Positions 14,279-24,528 of a DNA stretch of 64,000 nucleotides are shown here, one piece after another. The stretch spans positions 1,736,001 to 1,800,000 of the forward strand of contig CAVWNC010000004.1 of the NCBI GenBank assembly GCA_963756455.1. The letters are read 5' to 3'. Each line of letters opens with the position of its first letter. Within the stretch, counting starts at the first letter, position 1. The notes below the pieces were generated by a model that saw only the letters and a list, made by a program, of their open reading frames with translations, was not told the origin of the DNA and did no database searches. The translations under genes were made by a program, and so were the position numbers. The stretch is from DASQPA01 sp963756455 (lineage in GTDB: Bacteria > Acidobacteriota > Thermoanaerobaculia > Multivoradales > UBA5704).

Positions 14279-16897
14279 ATGGCCGACCTCCTCCCCTCCC
14301 CCATCGCCGTTCCCAACCTTCCGCGCTCGCCGGCTCCCGGCGCTCGTCCCTCATTAGCCGCGCGGGTCCCCGAGGGCGGAACGTCCGATCCGGACTTGAT
14401 CCTCGACCTTTTCGTCGACTGGGTGGCGGAGGTGGGGTTCGAGCTCTATCCGGCGCAGGAGGAGGCTCTCCTGGAGCTGATGGCGGGCAAGCACGTCATC
14501 CTGAACACCCCCACGGGGTCGGGCAAGTCGCTCGTCGCCCTGGGGCTCCACTTCAAGGGGCTCTGCGAGGGGAAGACGTCCTTCTATACCAGCCCCATCA
14601 AGGCCTTGGCCTCGGAGAAGTTCTTCTCGCTGTGCGAGGACTTCGGGGCGGAGAACGTGGGGATGCTCACCGGGGACGCCTCGATCAACTCGCAGGCGCC
14701 CATCCGCTGCTGCACGGCGGAGGTGCTGTCGAACATGGCCTTGCGGCAGGGCGAGATCCTCGACGCCCCCTATGTCGTCATGGACGAGTTTCACTACTAC
14801 TCGGACCCCGAGCGCGGGGTGGCCTGGCAGATCCCGCTCATTAGCCTGCCGCACACCCGGTTCCTCCTCATGTCGGCGACCCTGGGCGACATCTCGTCGA
14901 TCCAGGAGCACCTGGCGCGCCAGACGGGGACCGAGGTGGCCTGGGTCGCCTCGGAAGACCGGCCGGTGCCGCTCGACTTCGAGTACCGGGAGACCCCGCT
15001 CCACGAAACCGTCGAGCTGCTGCTGGAGAAGGGGAAGTCGCCGATCTACATCGTCAACTTCACCCAGCGGGAGTGCGCCGAGCTCGCCCAGTCGCTCACC
15101 AGCATGAAGATCGCCGACCGCGGGGAGCGCGACGCGATCAAGGACGCGGTGGGCGGCTTCCGGCTCGACACCCCCTACGGCAAGGAGTTCCGCCGCTTCC
15201 TCTCCTTCGGCATCGGTGTCCACCACGCCGGGCTCCTCCCCAAGTACCGGCTCCTCGTCGAGCAGCTGTCCCAGAAGGGACTCTTGAAGGTCATCTCCGG
15301 CACCGACACTCTCGGCGTCGGGGTCAACATCCCCATCCGCACGGTCCTCTTCACCAAGCTCGCCAAGTTCGACGGCAAGAAGGTGTCGCTTCTGTCGGTC
15401 CGCGACTTCAAGCAGATCGCCGGTCGCGCCGGGCGGAAAGGCTTCGATACCCAGGGGAGCGTCGTCGCCCAGGCGCCGGAGCACATCATCGAGAAGCGGA
15501 AGGCCGAGCGGAGCGGCGGGAAGAAGAAGGTCACCGGGCCGGCCAAGGGTGAGGTCTCGTGGTCGGAAGAGACCTTCGAGCGGCTGCGGACCCGTCCGCC
15601 GGAGACGCTCAAGTCGCGCTTCCGGGTCACCCACGGGATGGTCCTCTCCCTCCTCCAGAGAGACGCCGAGCAGGACGATCCGTCGCGAAAGAACTTCGAT
15701 TCACTCCGCGAGCTGATCCGCCGCTCCCACGAGGACGAGGGGACGAAGTCGCGCCTCCTCTCCTTCGCCGCGATCCTCGTCCGCTCGCTCTACCGGGCGG
15801 GGATTCTGGAGATGGCGAGGGACAGCAAGACCGACTACCTCTGGGTCGTCGTCGCCCAGGGGCTCCAGTGGGACTTCTCGCTTCACCAGGCGCTCTCGCT
15901 CTACCTGATCGAGACCCTCGGCCTCCTCGACATGCAGGCGGAGGACTACACGCTCGATCTTCTCACCCTGGTCGAGGCGATCCTCGAAGACCCGGACGTC
16001 GTGCTCCGCCGCCAAGTCGACAAGCTCAAGCAGGAGCTGGTGGCGCAATTGAAGGCCGACGGCATGCAGTACGAGGAGCGGATGGAGAAGCTCGACGAGG
16101 TCACCCATCCGCAGCCGCAGAAGGATTTCCTCTACGGCAGCTTCAACAAGTTCAAGGGCCAGCACCCCTGGGTGGGCGCCAAGGAAATCCGTCCGAAGTC
16201 GATCGGGCGCGAGATGTTCGAGGGCTTCATGAGCTTCGCGGACTATGTGAAGCGCTACGGGCTCCAACGGAGCGAGGGGGTGCTTCTGCGCTACGTCTCG
16301 CAGCTCTACAAGACCCTCGACCAGAGCGTGCCGGAGGCGGTGAAGACCGAAGGCGTCTGGGATGCCCTGGGCTTCTTCCGCGCCATGATCGACCTGACCG
16401 ACACGAGCCTTTTGGAAGAGTGGGAGAGCCTCCTCCACCCCGAGCTCCGCCTGGAGGGGAAGGGGAAACGCGAGGCGGCCAAGGAGGCCCTCTGGCTGGA
16501 GGAGCTCCTGGCGAGCCCGAAGGCGTTCGCGGCGCGGGTGCGAGCCGAGATGCACCTCCTCGTACGGGCGCTCGCGGCGAAAGACTGGGAGGAGGCGGTC
16601 GCCTCGGTGCAGCAGGACCCCGAGAACCTCGGCGGGGGCGGCACCTGGGACGAGGAGCGTTTCGAGACCGCCATGGCGCCCTTCGTCGCCGAGTACGGCG
16701 ACCTCGTCTTCACCCCCGAGGCCCGCCGCCACCAGTGGACCGAGATCCGCCCGACGGGCGACCGCACCTGGGAGATCTCCCAGACGCTCCTGGACCCCGA
16801 AGGCGACAACCTCTGGGCCGTCCAGGGTACGATCGATCTCAGGAATCCGCTCGCGATCGACGGACCGCTCGTGCGATTGACGCGGATCGGGCCGTAG
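14279..16897 (+). CDS. Ski2-like DExH-box superfamily 2 helicase (DUF3516-type)
   Basis: The 872-residue protein has Walker A TPTGSGKS, a DEFH motif II (DEFHYYSDPERGVAWQ), SAT motif III (LLMSATLGDIS), motif V region SGTDTLGVGVNIPIRT and motif VI QIAGRAGRKG. The long C-terminal region (from about residue 420) lacks known motifs but has the layout of DUF3516-containing helicases of Actinobacteria and Acidobacteria. It probably unwinds RNA with ATP. ATG 14279 was chosen; TTG 14249 would add ten residues. Confidence 0.88.
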   Translation: MADLLPSPIAVPNLPRSPAPGARPSLAARVPEGGTSDPDLILDLFVDWVAEVGFELYPAQEEALLELMAGKHVILNTPTGSGKSLVALGLHFKGLCEGKTSFYTSPIKALASEKFFSLCEDFGAENVGMLTGDASINSQAPIRCCTAEVLSNMALRQGEILDAPYVVMDEFHYYSDPERGVAWQIPLISLPHTRFLLMSATLGDISSIQEHLARQTGTEVAWVASEDRPVPLDFEYRETPLHETVELLLEKGKSPIYIVNFTQRECAELAQSLTSMKIADRGERDAIKDAVGGFRLDTPYGKEFRRFLSFGIGVHHAGLLPKYRLLVEQLSQKGLLKVISGTDTLGVGVNIPIRTVLFTKLAKFDGKKVSLLSVRDFKQIAGRAGRKGFDTQGSVVAQAPEHIIEKRKAERSGGKKKVTGPAKGEVSWSEETFERLRTRPPETLKSRFRVTHGMVLSLLQRDAEQDDPSRKNFDSLRELIRRSHEDEGTKSRLLSFAAILVRSLYRAGILEMARDSKTDYLWVVVAQGLQWDFSLHQALSLYLIETLGLLDMQAEDYTLDLLTLVEAILEDPDVVLRRQVDKLKQELVAQLKADGMQYEERMEKLDEVTHPQPQKDFLYGSFNKFKGQHPWVGAKEIRPKSIGREMFEGFMSFADYVKRYGLQRSEGVLLRYVSQLYKTLDQSVPEAVKTEGVWDALGFFRAMIDLTDTSLLEEWESLLHPELRLEGKGKREAAKEALWLEELLASPKAFAARVRAEMHLLVRALAAKDWEEAVASVQQDPENLGGGGTWDEERFETAMAPFVAEYGDLVFTPEARRHQWTEIRPTGDRTWEISQTLLDPEGDNLWAVQGTIDLRNPLAIDGPLVRLTRIGP

Positions 16898-17034
16898 GGA
16901 CGAAGCCGTAATCTGCCTTGTAATCCATCCGCCCTATGATACCCTCCCATATAGCTACTTTGGCATAGCCCTCCGGGACTTGGCGGCGATTCTCGCCCCG
17001 CCGAGAGGGTCGATCCGTGGCTAGGAGGTATTCT

Positions 17035-18252
17035 GTGGTGACACAGCGGGCGAAGCTTGTCCTCATCGCCAAGGGAATCTTGGCGGCGGCGCTCTCGGCT
17101 CCCCTTTTGGCCGCTCTCGCGGTCGAGGCTCCCAGCGGATTCGACAACGAGACCAACGGCTTCTCGTCGCAGGCGCAGTTCGAGCTCGACCGCGCCAGCT
17201 TCCAGGAGCGCGAAGAGATCGCCGACGGTCTCGGCCCGCTCTACAACGCGACCTCCTGCGTCGAATGCCACCAGAGCCCGGTCACCGGGGCGTCGAGCCA
17301 GATCACCGAGCTCCGCGTCGGCCGCTTCGACGGCCAGACCTTCACCGACCCGCCGGGCGGATCGCTGATCAACGACCGCGCGATCGATCCGTCGATCCAG
17401 GAGCACGCGACCGCCGCCGACAACGTGAGGACGTTCCGGCTCTCGCTCAGCACCCTGGGCGACGGCTACGTCGAGGTGATCCCCGACCACGCCTTCATGG
17501 ACATCCAGGCCCGGCAGCCACCGAACATGAAGGGTACCGTCATCCGCGTCCCCATTCTCGAAGCGCCGGGGCAGACCCGCATCGGCCGCTTCGGCTGGAA
17601 GGACCAGCACGCGAGCCTGCTCTCTTTCTCCGCCGACGCCTACTTGAACGAGGAGGGGCTCACGAGCCCGCTGATGCCGACGGAGAACACCTCGATGGGG
17701 CGCTCCGTGGCCGACTTCGACCCGGCGTTCGATCCCGAGGACGCGGCCACTCCGACGGCGCCTTATGGCACGGACGTCGAAACCTTCACCCGCTTCATGC
17801 GCGCGACCAAGGCGCCGCCGCGCGACGCCGCCCTGGCGCAGACCCCGGACGTCGAGGCGGGAGCGCAGCTCTTCCAGCAGATCGGCTGCGCCGCGTGCCA
17901 TGTACCGACGATCCAGACGGCGCCGGCAGGCTCGGTTCTCCCCGGAGGGCTGGTGGTGCCGGCCGCCCTGGGCGACAAGATCATCCATCCCTACAGCGAC
18001 TTCCTGCTCCACGACGTGGGGACGGGAGACGGCATCGTCCAGAACGGCGGCCCGGCGACCCGCACCAAGCTGCGCACGGCGACGCTCTGGGGCCTCCGGA
18101 GCCGCGACCGCCTGATGCACGACGGCGCCAGCCTGACTCCCGACGATGCCGTGATGCGGCACGGCCAGGAGGCCGCCATGGTCCTCCGCAACTACAGCCA
18201 TCTCCCGCCGGCGCAGAAGAGTCAGTTGCGGGGCTTCCTGGCGTCGCTCTGA
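17035..18252 (+). CDS. exported dihaem oxidoreductase, DUF1111 family (c-type cytochrome)
   Basis: AGGAGG (17024-17029) lies 5-6 bp before GTG 17035, so this start is preferred over GTG 17017. An N-terminal hydrophobic segment (LVLIAKGILAAALSAPLLAA) acts as signal or anchor. There are two haem-binding motifs, CVECH near residue 80 and CAACH near 284, and late conserved TATLWGLRSRDRLMHDG and MRHG blocks typical of the CcpA/MauG-related DUF1111 family (thiol oxidoreductase-like). It should act in the periplasm in electron transfer or oxidation; the substrate is unknown. It stands alone in its transcription unit. Confidence 0.85.
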   Translation: MVTQRAKLVLIAKGILAAALSAPLLAALAVEAPSGFDNETNGFSSQAQFELDRASFQEREEIADGLGPLYNATSCVECHQSPVTGASSQITELRVGRFDGQTFTDPPGGSLINDRAIDPSIQEHATAADNVRTFRLSLSTLGDGYVEVIPDHAFMDIQARQPPNMKGTVIRVPILEAPGQTRIGRFGWKDQHASLLSFSADAYLNEEGLTSPLMPTENTSMGRSVADFDPAFDPEDAATPTAPYGTDVETFTRFMRATKAPPRDAALAQTPDVEAGAQLFQQIGCAACHVPTIQTAPAGSVLPGGLVVPAALGDKIIHPYSDFLLHDVGTGDGIVQNGGPATRTKLRTATLWGLRSRDRLMHDGASLTPDDAVMRHGQEAAMVLRNYSHLPPAQKSQLRGFLASL

Positions 18253-18428
18253 AACGGTTCTAGTGAGGCCTTCGACCTCAAACCGACGAGGTTTGTCTCC
18301 CTGGGAGCGCTGGCGTCCTCGCCGGCTTCTTTTTCCCCCGCCGGCCGGCAGGGGCCTCGTGGAGCCGAAGCTCCTGGCATCGCTTCTCGCTCGGGAGCAG
18401 CCGCCAGGCAGGTAGGACGTGGGAGGGG

Positions 18429-18860
18429 CTAGCGATTGCGGTCAAGGAGCCCGAAGCTATCCACCACTCGGGCGCCCAGCTCCCGCAGGTCACCCAGGTG
18501 CTTCTCGATGATCGTTTCGACAATGGCTGGATCGACGGTTCGGTATTCATGGATAGCGACGTTCCTGAAGCCCACCATTCTCCGTAACCGACCCGCCAGC
18601 TCGCCGTCGATGACACCTCTCCGCTCGAGGAGGGTGAATACTCCGGCGGTCGAATCCGGAACGCCGTAGCCCTCCTCCGCCACGACGTGGGCAGCCAAAT
18701 CGATAGCGGCCTGGATGGCACGCTGGAGGTTGATCGCGATGATGTCGTCGATATCGACGGTATCGAGCTCTTTCCTCCTGCCTCCCCGAACCGCTTCGAT
18801 CCGCCCCAGGCAGCGATCAATCACGTCCAGCTTCGCGAGGATGACGTCAGCGTCGACCAC
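18429..18860 (-). CDS. hepT: HepT-like HEPN toxin (DUF86)
   Basis: The 143-residue all-helical protein has the HEPN RNase signature RNVAIHEY (Rx4-6H with the Tyr that the MntA partner AMPylates in studied systems). It opens with MVDADVILAKLDVIDRCLGRI and has the DUF86 INLQRAIQAAIDLAAHVVAE block. It overlaps its partner MntA by 14 bp on the same strand. The toxin is expected to cleave RNA, including tRNA, unless modified. Confidence 0.9.
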   Translation of the reverse strand: MVDADVILAKLDVIDRCLGRIEAVRGGRRKELDTVDIDDIIAINLQRAIQAAIDLAAHVVAEEGYGVPDSTAGVFTLLERRGVIDGELAGRLRRMVGFRNVAIHEYRTVDPAIVETIIEKHLGDLRELGARVVDSFGLLDRNR

Positions 18861-19257
18861 CGGCCACCCGTTCGAGGAGAGACCGCTCGGCCTCCCGACG
18901 CAGGATCTTCAGGTCTTCATAGAGGCAGACAGTGCGACCGAAGAAGGCGGAGCGCCGCCGGGGATTGCGATTCATCAGGAGACGGCCATGCCGCAAGACC
19001 TGCATGGCGAGGATCGGCGAGGTCCGGTCGAGATCGACCAGATCCACCTCACGGCCGAGTCGGGCGCCGAGATCGGCTGCCGCTTCGATCCGTTCGAGCG
19101 GCGATGGAGGTTGGAGGAAGAGCCCAGCGAGGTCCAAATCGGAATCGGCCGTGGCCGTGCCGCGGGCCTCGGAACCGAAGAGCCAGAGGGTCTCCACCCC
19201 GAAGCTCCGGTCCAGCCATTCTACCGCGCGTTCCAACTTCGCATCCGCTTCAGCCAC
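18847..19257 (-). CDS. mntA: MntA-like minimal nucleotidyltransferase antitoxin
   Basis: The 136-residue protein has the nucleotidyltransferase signature GSEARGTATADSDLDLAG (GSx10DxD) at about 28-44, then EVDLVDLD as third acidic strand. In the MntA-HepT family this enzyme transfers AMP to the toxin Tyr. It is the first gene of the pair. The promoter must lie in the 60 bp shared with the divergent SDR gene at 19317. Confidence 0.9.
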   Translation of the reverse strand: MAEADAKLERAVEWLDRSFGVETLWLFGSEARGTATADSDLDLAGLFLQPPSPLERIEAAADLGARLGREVDLVDLDRTSPILAMQVLRHGRLLMNRNPRRRSAFFGRTVCLYEDLKILRREAERSLLERVAGGRR

Positions 19258-19316
19258 CCTACCATCCTAGCAGACCGCCTCCCCGCTCCTGATAGACTCC
19301 CGTCCGGAGGTGAGAG

Positions 19317-20222
19317 ATGCGAATCTTCCTGACAGGCGCGACGGGGTATATCGGACAGGCGGTGGTGCGGGAGCTGGTGGCGGCGGGGCATGAGGTCACC
19401 GGTCTCGTGCGGAGCGAAGAGAAAGCGGCGGTCCTCGCAGGGTTGGGAGGGCGGGGCGTGATCGGGGACATCAAGGACCCCGGGAGCTACCGAGAGGTGG
19501 CGACCGACCAGGACGCCCTGATCCATGCCGCTTGCGAGTACTCGGCAGCGACCGTCGACGCCGACCGCATGGCCGTCGGCACCCTGATCGCCGCCGCGGT
19601 GGGCGGGAAGGTGCAGGTGCTCGTCTACACCTCGGGGATCTGGGTCCTCGGTACGACCGGCGACACCCCCACCTTCGAGAACGCCACGACCGAGCACCCC
19701 GCCGCCCTCGTCGCCTGGCGGCCCGCCCACGAGAAGATGGTGCTCGCGGCCGCCAACGACCACCTGGCGACCGCAGTCGTCCGGCCGGGGATGGTCTATG
19801 GCGGGCACAGCAGCCTCATCGGCGCCTATTTCGACTCGGCCGAGAAGCAGGGCGCCAGCCAATATTTGGGGAACGGCAGGAACCGCATCCCCATGGTACA
19901 CGTCGAGGATTTGGCCCGCTTCTATCGGGCGGTCGTCGAGCACCGCGGGCGGGGGATCTTCCACGCCGTCGACGGCAACGCCGTGCAGCTCGCGGACGTA
20001 GCGCGGGCGGCGAGCGAGGCGGCGGGCAAGGGTGGCGAGACCCGCTCGTTGCCTCTCGAAGAGGCGCGCCAGAAGATGGGGCCGATCGTCGACGCCATGA
20101 TCCTCGATCAGGTCATCGAGAGCAGCCGCAACGTGGAGATCGGCTGGCAGCCACGCCACGAGAGCTTCCTCGCCTCCGCGGCGACCGTCTACGGGGAGTG
20201 GAAGAAGGCCACGCAGGCGTAA
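19317..20222 (+). CDS. NAD(P)-dependent epimerase/dehydratase-type SDR
   Basis: The 301-residue atypical extended SDR has the Rossmann motif TGATGYIG (6-13), and VYTSGIWVLG where the catalytic Ser/Thr sits. The active-site YxxxK is not canonical: the region reads WRPAHEKM, with H in place of Y. An ATVVRPG-like strand (TAVVRPGMVYGG) follows. The start is set by GGAGGTGAG just before ATG. Substrate is unknown; it resembles NAD-dependent sugar-nucleotide or NmrA-like proteins. Confidence 0.8.
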   Translation: MRIFLTGATGYIGQAVVRELVAAGHEVTGLVRSEEKAAVLAGLGGRGVIGDIKDPGSYREVATDQDALIHAACEYSAATVDADRMAVGTLIAAAVGGKVQVLVYTSGIWVLGTTGDTPTFENATTEHPAALVAWRPAHEKMVLAAANDHLATAVVRPGMVYGGHSSLIGAYFDSAEKQGASQYLGNGRNRIPMVHVEDLARFYRAVVEHRGRGIFHAVDGNAVQLADVARAASEAAGKGGETRSLPLEEARQKMGPIVDAMILDQVIESSRNVEIGWQPRHESFLASAATVYGEWKKATQA

Positions 20223-20271
20223 AAACCTCCAAGACCCGACGCTTTACCCCGGATACTGGCACTCTCCCTTT

Positions 20272-21888
20272 CTACCGCCAGCCCGAGAAGACCAGGAGCC
20301 TCAGGCTCTCATAGTCGGAAACCGGACCGGTCACCCGGACGGGCACCTCCCCCACCTGCGTGGCGTGGGCCTGGAGGAAGGCGCCCGCCTGGCGCGACCA
20401 GACGACTTCGTAGGGGACGTCGAACCAGCCCCAGTGCGAACCGGGGGCGGGCGGCAGGGCCGGTACCGGGTGGCCCGGCCGCATGAAGTGGATGCCTCCC
20501 ACGACGAAGACCCGGTGGCCCCCTCCCAAGCTCGCGCCGATCGCTTCCATCACGTCGTCGACCGGCCGCGGCGCCGCCATTCGGCTCTTGAACAGGTCGT
20601 AGCGGTGAAACCGGTGGTCGGTGATCTCGGGCAGGGTGAGCCAGGGCGCCCTCCCGCGGTAGTAGCGCGCGAAGCTGATGCCGTCGTACCAGGGATTGAC
20701 CAGCACCAGGTCTCCGGGCTGGACGCCGCGGAGGACCGCCGCCGCCACGAGGTCGACATTGGTCTGCCGCACGGCGGCGGCCCGCCAAGCCGGGACGACG
20801 AGGGCGATGCCGAGCCCGAGGGCGACGGCCGAGACTCCCAGGCGCCGTTCGGGGGAGATCGTGAGCGCCGGGATCGCGAGGTCCATGGCGCTCCCCAGGA
20901 GGACGAGGAGCGGCAGGTAGTACCAGGGTCGCGGGTCGTAGCCGAGAGCGGCGAGGAAGACGAAACAGGCGGCCGTCCCCAGAAACATCGCGAGCAGAGT
21001 GAAAAGGGCGAGGTCGCGCTCGGCCTCGACTCCAGGCTCGCCTTCCGGCGGAACGGCCCCGAAGCGGACCGCGCGGTAGCCGGCGAAGATCGCGAGGCCC
21101 AAGGCGAGGAGCCAGGCCCACTGGACGGCCGGAACGGGAGTGCCCGCCGCGCCCGCGAGCCCCTCCCAGAGGCTGTCGAAACCCACCGGGGCAGGCGACC
21201 GGACGACGACGTTCCAGTCCCGCGCGCGGGACAGAGGCCCGGCGTAGGGGAGGAGCGACAGCGCCGCGACGACGCCGATCCCTACTACGAGAGCCGCCTC
21301 GCGAAACCGCCGCCGCCAGAGGTGGACGACGGCGGCGGCGACGACGAGCGCGCCGAGGAGAGCCCAACTCGGGATCAGAGAGTGGACCGCGAGGAGGGCG
21401 AAGACCAGCGCGGCGAGCTTGCCGTTCCGGCTCGGCCGGACGAGGCCCTCCGCCAGCACGCCAAAGGTGAGCAGCAGGAAGAGGGTCCCCAGGCCGTAGC
21501 CGCGGATCGAGTCGCCGAAGAGGAAGAGCGACGGGCAGAAGCCGAGGAGCGCCAAGGAGACGAGCGGCGGCCGCCGGCGGACTCTCCAGGAATTCCACCA
21601 GAGGGCACCCAGGATGGCGATCCCCACCAGCAGACCGAAGACGCGGAGGGCGATGTCGCTCCCACCGGTCACCGCCACCCAGGTGCGAACGGCGAGCGGG
21701 AAAACCAGGGGGAACGCCTCGTGGGGGAAGGACTCGAAGACCGCGCCCAGGGAGGGCTGGGTGGCGAGACCGACCGCCGCGGCCTCGTCGCGCCAGAGCG
21801 CGCCGGCATGGAGGAAATGGGAGACGTGGAGAGCGAGGACCAGCGCGGCGAGCGCACAGGCGACGATCCATTCCAGCTTCTTGGCCAT
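20272..21888 (-). CDS. polytopic membrane protein, GT-C glycosyltransferase-like
   Basis: The 538-residue protein has about ten hydrophobic segments in its first 380 residues and a soluble C-terminal domain of about 150. The first extracytoplasmic loop carries LWRDEAAAVGLA, the acidic D-E motif characteristic of PMT/ArnT-like GT-C enzymes that use polyprenyl-phosphate sugars. It would act in the inner membrane on lipid, glycan or protein acceptors. The gene converges with the SDR at 20222. Confidence 0.7.
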   Translation of the reverse strand: MAKKLEWIVACALAALVLALHVSHFLHAGALWRDEAAAVGLATQPSLGAVFESFPHEAFPLVFPLAVRTWVAVTGGSDIALRVFGLLVGIAILGALWWNSWRVRRRPPLVSLALLGFCPSLFLFGDSIRGYGLGTLFLLLTFGVLAEGLVRPSRNGKLAALVFALLAVHSLIPSWALLGALVVAAAVVHLWRRRFREAALVVGIGVVAALSLLPYAGPLSRARDWNVVVRSPAPVGFDSLWEGLAGAAGTPVPAVQWAWLLALGLAIFAGYRAVRFGAVPPEGEPGVEAERDLALFTLLAMFLGTAACFVFLAALGYDPRPWYYLPLLVLLGSAMDLAIPALTISPERRLGVSAVALGLGIALVVPAWRAAAVRQTNVDLVAAAVLRGVQPGDLVLVNPWYDGISFARYYRGRAPWLTLPEITDHRFHRYDLFKSRMAAPRPVDDVMEAIGASLGGGHRVFVVGGIHFMRPGHPVPALPPAPGSHWGWFDVPYEVVWSRQAGAFLQAHATQVGEVPVRVTGPVSDYESLRLLVFSGWR

Positions 21889-21985
21889 GGCTTACAAGCT
21901 CCGCTTGCCGGGTTTCGCGCCGCGAGGATAGCATGGGGCCGGAGACTCTCTTCTCGGCTTTTTCAACAGCAAGGTTTCTGATGGA

Positions 21986-24505
21986 TCAATCCGGTCGCCG
22001 CGGGTCGCCCCGCTCGCTCGCCGGCACCCGCCAGGAAACCTGATAGGTCGTCTCCCGCCGCTCGAACGTCAGGCCCTGCCACTCGAAGAGCCGGGCGAGC
22101 CGCTCCAGGATGCGCCGGCCGCCGTAGCTCTCCCCGCGGTCCCCCGAGCGGTCGCGGGCCTCTTCAGAAACCTCGTTCTCGACGGCGAAGGCGAGCTCGC
22201 GGCGCACCCGGTCGAGGGTGATCCGAAGGTTGGGGGTCGAGCCCGGCCGGCCGTGGCGGATGGCGTTGATCAGAACCTCGCCCAGAAAAAAGCCGAAACC
22301 GCCGCTGACCGGGCAGGCGAACCAGTACTCCTCCGGCCACTCGATCTCCATCGTGAAGACCGCGGCTCGCCGATCGGGCCGCAACGAGAGGACGCCGTTG
22401 TCCCAGTGGAGGCGGGTGCGGAGATCGGCGTCCTGGGCGACGACCGAGAAGACGGCGGCGAGGCTCGCGAGGGTCGCCCGGGCCTGGGCGGCCTCGATCG
22501 AGCTGTCGGGCGGGAGCGGCGGCTCGGCCTCCCAATGGTCGAGAAGCCAGGCGGTCGTCCGCAGGCGGCGATCGAGATAGCCGGCGAGCCAGGCGACGAA
22601 GGCTTCGGTGTCTCTCCCCATCTCGCCTTGCAGGCTGTGGGCGAGCACGCGGACGAGGGTGTCGGCGCCGTGGGCGAGGAGCCCCACGAGCTTACGGCGC
22701 TCGTCCTCCCGGATGCCGCTCGCGAGCTCCGCCGTGTAGAGCGCCAGGTCCGCCTCCGGCTCGACCAGGAAGAGGATGCCGAGCCGATGCCGCTCGTCGG
22801 CGTGGAGCGCCTCGATGGGGGCGGTGACGGCGACCGAGCGGACGATGGCGTAGCGCTCCTCCAGCCTCCCATCTTCCCCCCGCACCCGGACCGGCACGCC
22901 GTAGGCGCGGCGGGGCTCGGGCCGGGCGACCTGCATCCGCTCGTAGTGGGCGAGGGCTCGCGGGTCCGCGGCCACGAGGTCGCCGATCCGCTCTCCCGCC
23001 CGCAGACCCAGGTTCTCCGCCGCCTGGTTGCCGAAGACGACCTCGTCGGTGTTGGGGTCGACGACGATGAGGGGCACCTGCATGGTGTTGAGGAGGTTCT
23101 GCTTCTCCGCGAAGGCCCGCTCCGCCCGCCGGCGGTTGCGCTCGAAACCGGCGAGGAGCGCCACCAAGAGGATCGCCGAGAGGAGCACCGGGAGAAGCGG
23201 CAGGTGCGACTGGGTCTTGGGGAAGAGGACGAGGAGCCAGGTCGAGCTCGCGACCTGGAAAGCGGCGACGGCCCCCTGGCCCTCGACCACCCCGTGAAGG
23301 ACGTTGGGCACGCTGTCCGAGACCGTCCCGCTCGTCCCGCTCCCGCCGCCCCCTCCGGAAACCCGCCGGGCGAGCGCCGCGACGGCCCGCCGGAGCGCCG
23401 CCGGCAGATGTCCGGAGGGAACGCCGGCGAGGTCCGTCCAGTGCCGCACCCCCGCCGGAGAGCCGGTGATCTGGACGACTCCGGCGACCATCGGCGGATC
23501 GATGCCGCGGGCGAACGCCTCCCAATCGATGTCGAAGGTCAGGTCGGCGCCGGCGATCCCCGGAGCGGTTTCGGCACCGCGGAGCGGCACCGTGATCGTG
23601 GCGACGAGCCCCTGACCGCCCAGGTCCAGGTAGAGGCCGGAGTAGAAAGTCTGCTCGCGGGGGTCGGCGAAGTCGAAGCGGAAGTAGAACTCGTTGGAGA
23701 CGAAGGTCGGCCGCTCGGGCGAGCTGCGCAGCTCCCGCCCCTCGGCGAGGGCGGCGCGCCGGCTCGCCTCTGGATCGAACGGGGCGGTCTGAAGCGGCGG
23801 GGAAGGCAGGGTGACGAGGGTGCCGTCTTCTGAAAGAGCATAGAGGCGGACCACCCGCGGCGGCCGGCTGCCGGGGAGGGCCGGCAGGGGATGCCGGGCT
23901 AGAACTTCGGCCAGGGTTCCACTGGCGGCCAAAAGACGCGGGGTCACCCGGCGGAGAAACCGGTTGGAGGGGCTCTCCGGGTCCGCGGATTCGAGGCTCT
24001 TCCGGCGGGTGACGGCGAACCAGTGACGGTCGAGCTCCAGAAAGTCCTGGCTGCGCAGAGAGGAGGCGCTCTCCCCCTCGCCCAGGCCCTCTATTGGGAC
24101 GAGGCGGGGCAGGGAGAGCGCGGAGGAGAGCGGCCGCGCCAGCACTTCCCGCAGGGGGACGAAGAACGGCGGGACGGAGCGGTTGTCCTGCCACTCCGCC
24201 ACCTCGCCGTAGAGGCGGGCCCGCTCGGGGTCGGCGATCCTCTCGCGGTACCGCCGAAGCTCCAGGTTGAGCCAGGCGGCGGCGCCGGGGGTCTCGGTCG
24301 GCCGGGCCGGGGTCCGCCCCTCGACGAGCTGGAAGATGGCGTCCGACCGGCTCTGGCCGATCCGCTCCTGCCACTCGCGCCGGAACGACAGGGCGGCGAG
24401 GAGGACCAGCCCGGCGAAGAGGAACACCCCCAGGTAGAGCAGGCGCGAGCCCCAAGGGGCCTGGCGGCCGTGGACCTCGAAACCTGCGCGCGACGGTTTC
24501 CTCAC
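21986..24505 (-). CDS. membrane sensor histidine-kinase-like protein with PAS domain
   Basis: The 839-residue protein has an N-terminal TM helix (about 24-44), a long periplasmic sensor region and a second TM helix (LPLLPVLLSAILLVALLAGF). A PAS-like domain follows (LIVVDPNTDEVVFGNQAAE), then a helical region and a HATPase_c domain with N box FFLGEVLINAIRHGRPG and a G-box-like GGRRILERLARLF. A canonical H-box His is not obvious (candidates are in LLAHGADTLVRVLAHSLQ), so the phosphorylation mode is unclear. It is divergently transcribed from 24529 with 23 bp between starts, suggesting shared regulation. Confidence 0.75.
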   Translation of the reverse strand: MRKPSRAGFEVHGRQAPWGSRLLYLGVFLFAGLVLLAALSFRREWQERIGQSRSDAIFQLVEGRTPARPTETPGAAAWLNLELRRYRERIADPERARLYGEVAEWQDNRSVPPFFVPLREVLARPLSSALSLPRLVPIEGLGEGESASSLRSQDFLELDRHWFAVTRRKSLESADPESPSNRFLRRVTPRLLAASGTLAEVLARHPLPALPGSRPPRVVRLYALSEDGTLVTLPSPPLQTAPFDPEASRRAALAEGRELRSSPERPTFVSNEFYFRFDFADPREQTFYSGLYLDLGGQGLVATITVPLRGAETAPGIAGADLTFDIDWEAFARGIDPPMVAGVVQITGSPAGVRHWTDLAGVPSGHLPAALRRAVAALARRVSGGGGGSGTSGTVSDSVPNVLHGVVEGQGAVAAFQVASSTWLLVLFPKTQSHLPLLPVLLSAILLVALLAGFERNRRRAERAFAEKQNLLNTMQVPLIVVDPNTDEVVFGNQAAENLGLRAGERIGDLVAADPRALAHYERMQVARPEPRRAYGVPVRVRGEDGRLEERYAIVRSVAVTAPIEALHADERHRLGILFLVEPEADLALYTAELASGIREDERRKLVGLLAHGADTLVRVLAHSLQGEMGRDTEAFVAWLAGYLDRRLRTTAWLLDHWEAEPPLPPDSSIEAAQARATLASLAAVFSVVAQDADLRTRLHWDNGVLSLRPDRRAAVFTMEIEWPEEYWFACPVSGGFGFFLGEVLINAIRHGRPGSTPNLRITLDRVRRELAFAVENEVSEEARDRSGDRGESYGGRRILERLARLFEWQGLTFERRETTYQVSWRVPASERGDPRRPD

Positions 24506-24528
24506 CGGCGATCAGTATAGTAGCGGCC